Shown here one piece after another: positions 5,926-11,791 of a stretch of 13,664 nucleotides of DNA. Made by a program: the position numbers and the translations under genes. This DNA comes from Candidatus Proteinoplasmatales archaeon SG8-5 (lineage in GTDB: Archaea; Thermoplasmatota; Thermoplasmata; SG8-5). The notes beneath the pieces were generated by a model. That model was not told where the DNA came from. It did no database searches and worked only from the letters and a program-made list of their open reading frames with translations. Positions within the stretch are counted from its first letter, which is position 1. Each line of letters begins with the position of its first letter. The stretch covers positions 1-13,664 of the forward strand of contig LSSH01000111.1 in assembly GCA_001595885.1 (NCBI GenBank), given 5' to 3'.

Positions 5926-6265
5926 GACCATACCCGCGGAGAAGGACCAGAAGATGGTGAAGGACCCGGCAGGCTTCTTCGTCGTCTTCATAGACAAGGA
6001 GAGGGACGAGATCGTGGTCGAGTTCTACGAAGGTGTGGTCAAGGACGAGAAGAAGGGGAAGAAGGTCGGCACCGGTAAGCTGGGCCTGGTGGTTTGCGGC
6101 ACGGATGCCGAAGCGCTGTGCCACACAATAGCGAGGGAGGAACTTGTCAGCAGGTTCGAGCACGCCGCTTACCTGGGCCGGGAGCTGCAGAAGGCCGAGC
6201 TCGCGTTGGAATACGGTCTCGATTACGAGCAGGACGAGGACATCGTCTTCAAGAAGAAGCGGTGA
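5915..6265 (+). CDS. DUF4346 (PterinBD-DUF4346) domain protein
   Basis: The 116-residue protein consists almost entirely of a DUF4346 domain. It has DPAGFFVVFIDKERDEIVVE (17-36), then ARE-ELVSRFEHAAYLGRELQ (about 73-92) and KAELALEYGLDYEQDED (93-109), the family's hallmark C-terminal motif. DUF4346 is also found fused to dihydropteroate-synthase-like pterin-binding domains in archaea, which links it to tetrahydropterin chemistry; no function is established to my knowledge. The ATG overlaps the end of metE by 11 nt, so it is tightly coupled to the methyltransferases. Plausible roles are a structural subunit, a corrinoid activator, or a pterin-handling partner of MtrH. No membrane segment or metal-binding cluster is seen. 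Confidence 0.75.
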   Translation: MKVETIPAEKDQKMVKDPAGFFVVFIDKERDEIVVEFYEGVVKDEKKGKKVGTGKLGLVVCGTDAEALCHTIAREELVSRFEHAAYLGRELQKAELALEYGLDYEQDEDIVFKKKR

Positions 6266-6277
6266 AACGGTCTTTTC

Positions 6278-6514
6278 ATGAATGCGAAGGAAGTCCTCAG
6301 CGAGCTGAAATGGAGGAACGACCGCGACCTGGACAATGCAATCATCCATTACGTTCACAGGGGAGCTCCCAACGATGAGAAAGCGGTCCCGGGTATTGAC
6401 ATCCAGGGCCTGGAAAGCTCGTTTTTCGCAACCTCCGAGGCCATGATCCCCTACCACCGCATAATCAGGATCGAATACGACGGCGAGGTCATATTCGAGC
6501 GCTCAAGACGATAA
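6278..6514 (+). CDS. DUF504 / MJ1316-type RNA end-recognition domain protein (UPF0248)
   Basis: This 78-residue protein matches the DUF504 family along its whole length: LSELKWRNDRDLDNAIIHYV (8-27), HRGAPNDEKAVPG (28-40), a short linker, FFATSEAMIPYHRIIRIEYD (52-71) and GEVIFERS. The family is annotated as an RNA cyclic-phosphate or end-recognition domain, and the H-R-G-x-P-N-D and I-P-Y-H-R-I motifs are its signature. It starts 12 nt after the DUF4346 gene, so it is probably on the same transcript. A link to methionine synthesis is not obvious; the operon may be mixed. The ribosome binding site is weak, GGTGA overlapping the previous stop. Confidence 0.85.
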   Translation: MNAKEVLSELKWRNDRDLDNAIIHYVHRGAPNDEKAVPGIDIQGLESSFFATSEAMIPYHRIIRIEYDGEVIFERSRR

Positions 6515-6542
6515 AACTATATTGTCGAAATCCATTGAACGT

Positions 6543-6551
6543 GGGAGGAGG
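6543..6551 (+). promoter_or_regulatory. Shine-Dalgarno site deciding the start of the DUF6015-like gene
   Basis: GGGAGGAGG lies 4 nt ahead of the GTG at 6556. The upstream in-frame TTG at 6535 has no such site, so the GTG was taken as the start. Confidence 0.65.
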
Positions 6552-6555
6552 CAGT

Positions 6556-6936
6556 GTGGCAGTAATCAAGTTGGAGGACCTGGAAATTGCCTTCGGCAAG
6601 ACCTTTGGGGAGAAGGGATATTCCGAGGACGAGATAAAGGAAATGGCCGACCTGGTCATCAGCCTGTACGGTTTCGATTACGCCGTCGTGGACAACCGTC
6701 TAAAGCCCAAGGAGAGGGACGTCTTCTACAAACTGGAGGAGGCCGGCCTGGTATACACGAAGCAGGAGGAGGTGACCATCAAGAAGGGAAAGGTCTGGCG
6801 CCTTCATTACTGGTTCCTCAACAGGCCGAAGATACTGCATCTGTCCAGGGGCGAGGAGGCTCCCGAAAAAGCTGACGAGTATGCGGTTTACGTCGAGGAC
6901 GACGAGATATGGGTGCGAAAGAAGGAAACCGAATAG
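6556..6936 (+). CDS. DUF6015-like winged-helix-type small protein
   Basis: This 126-residue soluble protein has no membrane segment. The pattern of an N-terminal helical part (LEDLEIAFGKTFGEKGYSED), ADLVISLYGFDYAVVDNRLK, PKERDVFYKLEEAGLVYTKQ and a basic WRLHYWFLNR segment looks like the DUF6015 family of Thermoplasmatota, recalled from memory. The alternation of helices with a strand rich in Arg and Trp suggests a winged-helix-like fold, but no DNA-binding role is shown. An acidic C-terminal tail ends in YVEDDEIWVRKKETE. The gene follows DUF504 by 41 nt. A weak TATA-like AACTATATT at 6515-6523 could give it a separate transcript, so operon membership is uncertain. Confidence 0.65.
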   Translation: MAVIKLEDLEIAFGKTFGEKGYSEDEIKEMADLVISLYGFDYAVVDNRLKPKERDVFYKLEEAGLVYTKQEEVTIKKGKVWRLHYWFLNRPKILHLSRGEEAPEKADEYAVYVEDDEIWVRKKETE

Positions 6937-6953
6937 AATCCGGTTCCACTATT

Positions 6954-6972
6954 GAAATAAGAAACGAAAATT
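6954..6972 (-). terminator. T-rich terminator downstream of the Roadblock gene
   Basis: The minus strand reads AATTTTCGTTTCTTATTTC, 42-60 nt after the Roadblock stop codon. Several T-runs without a strong hairpin are typical of archaeal intrinsic termination. It lies between two convergent genes. Confidence 0.4.
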
Positions 6973-7013
6973 AAGATTCTTACGATTACGTTCTATCCGG
7001 ATTTCAAACGGTT

Positions 7014-7358
7014 TTAAGCGAATTCCTGGCACAGGTTGCTGACTATGGGGTCGACCAGGTCCGTGTCAAAGCCCTCGCAGGTGATGACCGTGACCAGCGT
7101 CCTCCTGCCCAGGTCATAGATGTGCGTGAGGCAATCCTCCGTTTTAATGGTGATACGCCTGGGCATGTTCTTCTTCGCCTCGGAATGCAGGGTGCAGGCC
7201 GCCCCGTAGACGGTGGCGGCCATTATCGAGATGGTCTCGTGACTGAGCATTTCGGGCATGCGCATCTCCACCGCCTTCCCGTCCTTGCTGATGACACCCG
7301 CCCCGAGAACACCTTCAACGGAGCTGAGCTCATCCATCAGCGCTTTCACTTCCGACAT
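7014..7358 (-). CDS. Roadblock/LC7 domain protein
   Basis: The 114-residue protein is a single Roadblock/LC7 domain: VKALMDELSSVEGVLGAGVI (4-23), SKDGKAVEMRMP (24-35), a central helix AATVYGAACTLHSE (47-60) and strands around TIKTEDCLTHIYDLGRRTLV (70-89). Such proteins dimerise and regulate small Ras-like GTPases such as MglA, or act as scaffolds. The start at 7358 was chosen because it begins the domain and has a GGAGGAAG-like site upstream. It lies inside the end of the V4R gene, with a 29-nt overlap in another frame, so the two are probably co-translated. No GTPase is visible in the window. Family assignment is solid; partner and process are unknown. Confidence 0.82.
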   Translation of the reverse strand: MSEVKALMDELSSVEGVLGAGVISKDGKAVEMRMPEMLSHETISIMAATVYGAACTLHSEAKKNMPRRITIKTEDCLTHIYDLGRRTLVTVITCEGFDTDLVDPIVSNLCQEFA

Positions 7359-7773
7359 ATTCCACTTCCTCCATCTCTCCAAGATTGAACTCGCAGTAGG
7401 CGTGTCCCGTACTTTTACATAAGACTTCCATGCATATTAGCTTTTTGTCGAACGCCTCCTCGGCGACGGCGTGTATGATGCCCCTCAGCCTGTGACAGGT
7501 GGGCTCGGTGGCCGAATCAACGGTCTCGATCGACCCCTTGGCTATGACGCTATCCTTCTGGAATGCTATGTCGTCCACCCATCCGCGGCCTTTTATCAGC
7601 CTCGAGGCGGTTCCCAGGAAGTTCTCCCTGTCCTCCCTGGCCATTTCAACTATGATCTTGCCGAGGGCTGTCCCCTCCCTGTAGAACAACCCGTGGCTGG
7701 CCTGGGACATGACGCTCTCGTATAACTTCCTTATCTTGTCCAACTCGGGCTGGGAAATCCGGACAAACCTCAT
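7330..7773 (-). CDS. V4R (4-vinyl reductase) domain protein
   Basis: The 147 residues form one V4R domain: a helical start (RISQPELDKIRKLYESVMSQ), GLFYREGTALGKIIVEMA (28-45), then RGWVDDIAFQKDSVIAKGS (63-81), and a Cys-rich end with C93 in PTCHRLRG, then LICMEVLCKSTGHAYCEFNL (112-131, C114, C119, C127). V4R is a small-molecule and possibly zinc-binding fold related to the TRAPP subunit Bet3. It occurs in bacteriochlorophyll enzymes, methane/methanol regulators and many archaeal sensors. The Roadblock gene overlaps its 3' end. The ATG at 7773 is about 27 nt from a TATA box, so this pair has its own near-leaderless promoter. The ligand is unknown. Confidence 0.82.
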   Translation of the reverse strand: MRFVRISQPELDKIRKLYESVMSQASHGLFYREGTALGKIIVEMAREDRENFLGTASRLIKGRGWVDDIAFQKDSVIAKGSIETVDSATEPTCHRLRGIIHAVAEEAFDKKLICMEVLCKSTGHAYCEFNLGEMEEVEYVGSESADG

Positions 7774-7796
7774 TGTGACAGAAATCCAGTCAGTCT

Positions 7797-7805
7797 GTAT
7801 AAGGT
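7797..7805 (-). promoter_or_regulatory. TATA box for the V4R-Roadblock pair
   Basis: The minus strand reads ACCTTATAC about 27 nt before the V4R ATG. No ribosome binding site is present, so initiation is probably leaderless. Confidence 0.45.
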
Positions 7806-7817
7806 TTTTGGAGACGT

Positions 7818-8762
7818 TCAGGCAAGCTTGTCGAGGGCCTGGAAGATGGCGGTCGTGTATTTATCCAGGTTCACCAGGGAGTTCCGGTCCCCCGACCAAT
7901 CCTTGAACTGATTCTCCAGCTTCTTTTCCATTATCCTGAGGGCCTTGTGGATTATCTTGTACATTATCGGCTTTGCCTCCCCGACCACAACCACCGCGGC
8001 GTAAACGTGCTGGCTAGCCTCCAGTATGATCTCGTGGCCCTTGAAGCTGAGCGTGTGAATGTGCTTTCCCTCTTTAAAGGCCTTTGACATCTGCTCGCGT
8101 ATTGCCATCACCATTTTCGAAAGCAGGCGCTTGTCGAGTTCCTTCGGCGGTATCTTGCTCTTCACCGCCAGCAGCGTTCCGTCCCTGTGCAATAGGAATA
8201 TGGTCTCGGCGACAAAGCTCCTGCCCTCCTCCTCCTCCTCCGTGGGCAGCACAACGTCCTCGAAGGCTTCCATGAAGAATTTCTCTTTGATCTTGCGCTT
8301 GAAGGCCCTGATCTCTTTTTCGAGCTGGTCGACGTCCTCAGGGTCCTTGAGCCTTTCCTTCAGGGCGGCGGCCTCCTCCTCGAAATCGGTCACGTTCAGG
8401 CTTGCCAGCTCGGCCCTGAGCTCCTGGAGCTTGGGCCCTGACTCGATGGCGACGAGGAACTTCTCCACATCGTCCACCAGCTCGGGGTTCTTGAAGGATT
8501 CCAGCATCTGGTTGAGCCTGGCGCTGGACCTGTCGAGCTCAAGTTTCGACAGCCTCTCCTTCAACTCTTCCATCTTCTTGATGTTCTTCTCGTATCTCTT
8601 GAACATCTTGGCGATCTCTTCTTCATCCTTGGATTGCACGACCTCCGTCAACGGACCGATGTCATAACCTTCCGCGACCCAATCGTACAGCTTCTTCTTT
8701 ATCTCCTCTTCGGAAGCTTCACCCGCCGATGCCTTTTTCGTGCTCTTTTTCTTCTTCGCCAT
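7818..8762 (-). CDS. Coiled-coil protein with C-terminal Roadblock/longin-like sensor domain
   Basis: The 314-residue soluble protein has three parts. A Lys-rich start (residues 1-11) leads into a helix, LYDWVAEGYDIGPLTEVVQS (25-44). A long charged coiled coil follows at about 46-165. After an acidic linker with five consecutive Glu (175-179), a globular domain (181-290) begins SFVAETIFLLHRDGTLLAVK and includes LLSKMVMAIREQMSKAFKEG and strands at KGHEIILEASQHVYAAVVVV. I recognise this domain from C-terminal ends of Thermoplasmatota signalling proteins (the DGRL-type start and A-I-x-x-F helix); its fold resembles Roadblock/longin. No enzyme motif is seen. It lies upstream of the V4R-Roadblock pair in the same orientation but 44 nt away, with separate promoters. 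A role as a scaffold in a signalling or polarity module is plausible but unproven. Confidence 0.6.
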   Translation of the reverse strand: MAKKKKSTKKASAGEASEEEIKKKLYDWVAEGYDIGPLTEVVQSKDEEEIAKMFKRYEKNIKKMEELKERLSKLELDRSSARLNQMLESFKNPELVDDVEKFLVAIESGPKLQELRAELASLNVTDFEEEAAALKERLKDPEDVDQLEKEIRAFKRKIKEKFFMEAFEDVVLPTEEEEEGRSFVAETIFLLHRDGTLLAVKSKIPPKELDKRLLSKMVMAIREQMSKAFKEGKHIHTLSFKGHEIILEASQHVYAAVVVVGEAKPIMYKIIHKALRIMEKKLENQFKDWSGDRNSLVNLDKYTTAIFQALDKLA

Positions 8763-8800
8763 AGTCCAGCCCTTCCGCCTGACTGGGTATTGTCATACTG

Positions 8801-8808
8801 ATATAAAG
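8801..8808 (-). promoter_or_regulatory. TATA box for the coiled-coil gene
   Basis: The minus strand reads CTTTATAT about 42 nt before the ATG at 8762. This leaves a short leader that contains GGAAGG at 8771-8776 as ribosome binding site. Confidence 0.5.
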
Positions 8809-8810
8809 TC

Positions 8811-8959
8811 CTTGCGAGATTACTGACTCACGTAGTTGAAAGCCAGGCCTTGAAGGGCATGGTCGAATGTAAAGGCAGTAATCAAAGAGATCAAATGCAC
8901 CGATACAAACTCTTGCACAGGTAGAAACATACTAACCAGAACCAACCTCTAGCATGGCA
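8811..8959. other. Gene-free stretch left of the repeat array
   Basis: No gene or RNA signature is seen. Around 8864-8910 it has TCGAA, AGAGAT and TGCACCG in the same order as in the neighbouring repeat unit, which suggests a decayed extra copy. The likeness is too weak to count as a repeat. Confidence 0.3.
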
Positions 8960-9008
8960 GAGATTGTCATGCACCGTTTCCTTTCTGTATTCAACCTTAG
9001 GTTGTATG

Positions 9009-9024
9009 ACGCCTGAAGAGGCGT
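9009..9024. repeat. Hairpin ACGCCTGAAGAGGCGT of repeat copy 1
   Basis: A perfect 6-bp stem with a GAAG loop on the plus strand (CTTC on the minus strand). Identical at 9098-9113, and at 9170-9185 with loop GGAG. Confidence 0.6.
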
Positions 9025-9029
9025 AATCA

Positions 9030-9057
9030 GACAGCTCGAAGTAACGCCGAGATTGTC
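9030..9057. repeat. Interrupted hairpin joining repeat copies 1 and 2
   Basis: GACA (9030-9033) pairs with TGTC (9054-9057), and CTCG (9035-9038) with CGAG (9048-9051), around a 9-nt loop. The same structure is intact at 9191-9218. Confidence 0.5.
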
Positions 9058-9277
9058 ATGCACCGTTTCCTTTCTGTATTCAACCTTAGGTTGTATGACG
9101 CCTGAAGAGGCGTTTCCTAACCGTCTGGAAGTAAAGCCGTGTGCCCGACAAATAAACTTAGGTTGTACGACGCCTGGAGAGGCGTAATCAGACAGCTCGA
9201 AGTAACGCCGAGATTGTCATGCACCGTATCCTTCCTGTACGCAAACTGAGGTCGTATGACTCCTGGAGAAACGAATT

Positions 9278-11182
9278 CTAATCGGAAATATTAAAGAATC
9301 CATCAATCTCGGAGAGAATGTCAGCAGAAAGCTTCGCCTCAGGTACATCTGCCTTGAACTGCACCATCCTCTGGTCCAAAATCAGGGCTGCGCCGCGGTC
9401 GCTCTCCCTCCGGAGAAGGCGGCCGATGCTCTGCATCATCTTCCGGACGGTCGGCGCCTTGACCGTATACTCCCAACCCTTGCCGAACTTGACGTCGTAG
9501 TAGTTAAGCAGTGATCTCTGCCTTGCCGTCGGTTTGGGGAACGGTATGCCCACCAGCACGGCGATCTCCAGCTCCCGGTCGGGGAAGTCGATGCCCTCGG
9601 AGATGCGGCCGCCCATGACAGCGAACATCACCGAGCAATCGCCCAGCTTGAAATCGTGCACCGTGGCCATGAGCTCCTCCTGTGTCATGCCCTGCTCCTC
9701 GAAGTAGCAGTCACGGCCTGTCCCTTCGGAGATGTCGGAGAACTGGGCGAGCAGGGAGAAGCTCGGGAAGAACAGGATGGTGTTCCTCCTGAACCGCGTC
9801 AGGACATCGTTGATGATGCCTTTCATTCGCGGGACCATGTCCTTGTCCCTGGCCAGCGTCTCATACCTGGTTGTGATCCCCTCCGGATACAGGATGATGC
9901 GATTCTCCTTCGGGAACGGGCTCGGGAGGCTGATGCACATCGTCTCCTCGGGAAGCCCTATTGAATCCCTGTACTCGATGAGGGGGGCAAGGGTGCCTGA
10001 AAGGTGAATGGACGAATGGCACTCGTTGAGAACGTCCGTGGTCACGGCCGGGTTGAGGCAGTAGGTCTCCAGGCACGGATTGTCCCCGCCGATGACCAGC
10101 TTTGCATACTCCGATTCCTCCAGCATCATCCAGTCCTGCAGGAACAGTGCGGTCTTGAATATGTGGGACCGCGGAAGCTTGCCCCGCTTCCGCTTCCTCT
10201 CCCTGATTATATCGCCGTGGGTGACCATGTTGCCGACAAGCACCTTCACGTCCCTGCTCGTTCCAGTGATGTAGCTCATTACCCTGGTCTCGACCTCCTT
10301 GGGGGGAACGAGGCCGTCCTCGTCGATGACGTACTCACCCGCGATGGCCTTGATCATACCGCTGAGCATGTGGCAGAACTCTGAGATGTGCATGTCCTCG
10401 TGCAGCTTGGGGTCGCCGATCTCCCTGGCCTCCAGAGCGGCGAGTTCGAGCGCGCGGACGGACAGGTCCCAGGACTTCAGCTCCCTGGCGTAATCGGCCA
10501 GATTATGGGCCTCGTCCACGATCACGACGAGGTCTGAGATGTGCACGCCCATCCAGTCGAGCAAGGATCGCCTTATCATGGGACTGAAGAAGTATACGTA
10601 GGGTGCGGTGACCACGGCGGTCTCCCTCAGCAGTGCCTTGTTCGCCTCGTAGGGGCAGACGTTCCCCTCCTTGCCGCACAAATCGGCGAACTCCTCGACA
10701 GTGGGCAGTGCCTTGACGGCGTGCTTCCTGATCCTTGCCGTCTCCCTGTCCAGCAGGTTGGCATAATACTTACAGCCCTTGCCGCCGTCCAGCGTGAGCT
10801 TCTTCAGGTCGCCGCAGACCTTTGACAGCTCCTCGGCAGAACCTGACCTTAGGTCTGGCCTGTCCTCCAGGAGACGGCAGGTGTTCTGCCTGCCCTGCAA
10901 ACCCAGCCCGAAGACCTTCTTCTTCTCGTTGACCTTGCGCAGCTCGATGATGACCTGCTTCTGCTGGGAATTGGTCCTGGTCAGGTAAAGGACCTTCTTT
11001 TTCTTCCTGAGTGCGAACTCGAGGGCCGGCGCCAGGGAGCAGATGGTCTTGCCGGAGCCGGTGCCGGATTCGGCCACGACGTGACCCTTGTTGGCCAGCG
11101 CGTCCTGAATGTGCTCCATTATCACCTTCTGGTTGGGTCTCGGATCATATGGAAAAAGACTCGGCCACGTTCGCTTGCTCAT
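9278..11182 (-). CDS. XPD/Rad3-family ATP-dependent DNA helicase (DEAD_2, Fe-S type)
   Basis: This superfamily 2 helicase should unwind DNA 5' to 3' in repair. The 634 residues carry Walker A ESGTGSGKT (38-46), the DEAH box VDEAHN (222-227) and, in the second motor domain, VMGGRISEGIDFPD and QSIGRLLRRESDRG (motifs V and VI). Four Cys placed for a 4Fe-4S cluster lie between motifs I and II: C102 (NTCRL), C123 (KVCGD), C137 (KGCKY) and C176 (NVCPYE). Length fits archaeal XPD. The ATG at 11182 was chosen because PYDPRPNQ, the start of the Q-motif-like region, follows directly, and a TATA box lies 26 nt upstream. An open frame continuing to 11593 is antisense to the divergent gene. Ding/YoaA-like relatives share the layout, so XPD in the strict sense is likely but not certain. 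Confidence 0.9.
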   Translation of the reverse strand: MSKRTWPSLFPYDPRPNQKVIMEHIQDALANKGHVVAESGTGSGKTICSLAPALEFALRKKKKVLYLTRTNSQQKQVIIELRKVNEKKKVFGLGLQGRQNTCRLLEDRPDLRSGSAEELSKVCGDLKKLTLDGGKGCKYYANLLDRETARIRKHAVKALPTVEEFADLCGKEGNVCPYEANKALLRETAVVTAPYVYFFSPMIRRSLLDWMGVHISDLVVIVDEAHNLADYARELKSWDLSVRALELAALEAREIGDPKLHEDMHISEFCHMLSGMIKAIAGEYVIDEDGLVPPKEVETRVMSYITGTSRDVKVLVGNMVTHGDIIRERKRKRGKLPRSHIFKTALFLQDWMMLEESEYAKLVIGGDNPCLETYCLNPAVTTDVLNECHSSIHLSGTLAPLIEYRDSIGLPEETMCISLPSPFPKENRIILYPEGITTRYETLARDKDMVPRMKGIINDVLTRFRRNTILFFPSFSLLAQFSDISEGTGRDCYFEEQGMTQEELMATVHDFKLGDCSVMFAVMGGRISEGIDFPDRELEIAVLVGIPFPKPTARQRSLLNYYDVKFGKGWEYTVKAPTVRKMMQSIGRLLRRESDRGAALILDQRMVQFKADVPEAKLSADILSEIDGFFNISD

Positions 11183-11203
11183 TGGCCTGATAATCCTCGC
11201 TGA

Positions 11204-11211
11204 ATATTTAA
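11204..11211 (-). promoter_or_regulatory. TATA box for the XPD-like helicase
   Basis: The minus strand reads TTAAATAT centred 26 nt before the ATG at 11182. This predicts a leaderless transcript, and no ribosome binding site is seen. Confidence 0.5.
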
Positions 11212-11237
11212 AGTGGCTGAACGGGTGGGCGAAAGTG

Positions 11238-11245
11238 TTTATAAA
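11238..11245 (+). promoter_or_regulatory. TATA box for the tail-anchored protein gene
   Basis: GTTTATAAAC covers the site, centred about 26 nt before the ATG at 11268. It lies about 27 bp from the divergent helicase TATA box, so the two promoters share a compact control region. Confidence 0.5.
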
Positions 11246-11267
11246 CAGGATTCCTATCCAGAAGGTG

Positions 11268-11651
11268 ATGGGTGACGACAAGGAAAAGAAGGAATTGGCC
11301 AAGATCGAGAAGAAGAGGCTGAAGGCGCAGGTAAAGGCGGAGAAGGCCAGGGCCAAAGCGGCCCAGGAAGCCAGGGAGGCCAAAGGCGAGCCAGATGTAC
11401 AGGCCGAGAAACCCGCCGAGACGAAGCCTGCAGAGTCCTCAAAGGGTGTTGAGCAAGGTCCAGAAAAGGCCCCCGGGACCTCTGAGATCACGGTCAAGCC
11501 AAAAGAGACCCAAGAACCTGACCAGCAGCCCCAGATCATCGTCAACATCGAACCCGAGCCCTGGTACAAGGACCCCCGATGGATAAGCGCCATAATCGGT
11601 GCGGTATCGCTGAGCCTGGCGCTGATAGCTTATTTCACTGATTATTTGTAA
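11268..11651 (+). CDS. Tail-anchored charged helical membrane protein, function unknown
   Basis: I do not recognise a family. The 127-residue protein opens with a Lys/Glu/Ala-rich helix (MGDDKEKKELAKIEKKRLKA and on to about residue 40). A disordered Pro/Glu-rich segment (about 40-90) follows, with many PAE/KP pairs. It ends with IIVNIEPEPWYKDPRW and one membrane helix (about 103-122) close to the C-terminus. This is a C-tail anchor with the charged part in the cytoplasm. The N-terminal helix resembles ribosome- or nucleic-acid-contacting tails, but composition alone cannot show that. The ATG at 11268 fits the TATA spacing and has AGAAGG just upstream; a GTG at 11265 would add one residue. It shares a divergent promoter region with the XPD helicase. 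A weak GAGGG/CCCTC stem follows at 11654-11678. Confidence 0.65.
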   Translation: MGDDKEKKELAKIEKKRLKAQVKAEKARAKAAQEAREAKGEPDVQAEKPAETKPAESSKGVEQGPEKAPGTSEITVKPKETQEPDQQPQIIVNIEPEPWYKDPRWISAIIGAVSLSLALIAYFTDYL

Positions 11652-11740
11652 TTGAGGGCTGCCCATGATATCACCCTCCCAAGCTGGTGAGCATATAGCC
11701 ATACTTACTGTTTGAACTAATTTATAAGTCAGCACAAATC

Positions 11741-11748
11741 TTTTTATA
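11741..11748 (+). promoter_or_regulatory. TATA box for the surface protein gene
   Basis: TTTTTATA lies about 47 nt before the ATG, predicting a leader of about 20 nt that carries a GAGG ribosome binding site at 11780-11783. A second TATA-like ATTTATAA at 11720-11727 could serve instead. Confidence 0.45.
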
Positions 11749-11791
11749 CTGGGTATTGATTTTTGCGTAAACTCTGTCAGAGGATGGAAAT

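Larger units (their letters stand above)
8960..9271. repeat. Imperfect tandem repeat of about 89 nt with three potential hairpins per unit
   Basis: Copies start with GAGATTGTCATGCACCG at 8960, 9049 and 9210; a 5'-truncated copy covers about 9154-9209. A 65-nt block (8960-9024) recurs exactly at 9049-9113, and a 49-nt block (9018-9066) recurs exactly at 9179-9227. Each complete unit has CAACCTTAGGTTG (hairpin or palindrome), then ACGCCTGAAGAGGCGT (6-bp stem, tetraloop), then a CTCG/CGAG stem reinforced by GACA/TGTC (9030-9057). The third copy has GGAG instead of GAAG in the tetraloop with the stem kept; the fourth copy is eroded. The array lies between the XPD stop and the coiled-coil promoter and encodes nothing recognisable. 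Confidence 0.8.

Noticed and set aside
8224..8242. CCT trinucleotide microsatellite
   Set aside because: It encodes the run of Glu in the linker of the coiled-coil protein, so it is explained by coding.
8059..8667. 202-codon Ser-rich plus-strand frame
   Set aside because: Antisense to the Lys/Glu-rich coiled coil, whose codons read as Ser and Phe on the other strand.
8960..9271. CRISPR array
   Set aside because: The period is about 89 nt with the unit conserved along most of its length, no unique spacers of even size, only about four irregular copies, and no cas gene nearby.
11183..11593. N-terminal extension of the helicase up to 11593
   Set aside because: It crosses the helicase's own TATA box and is antisense to the tail-anchored gene; helicase similarity begins after 11182.
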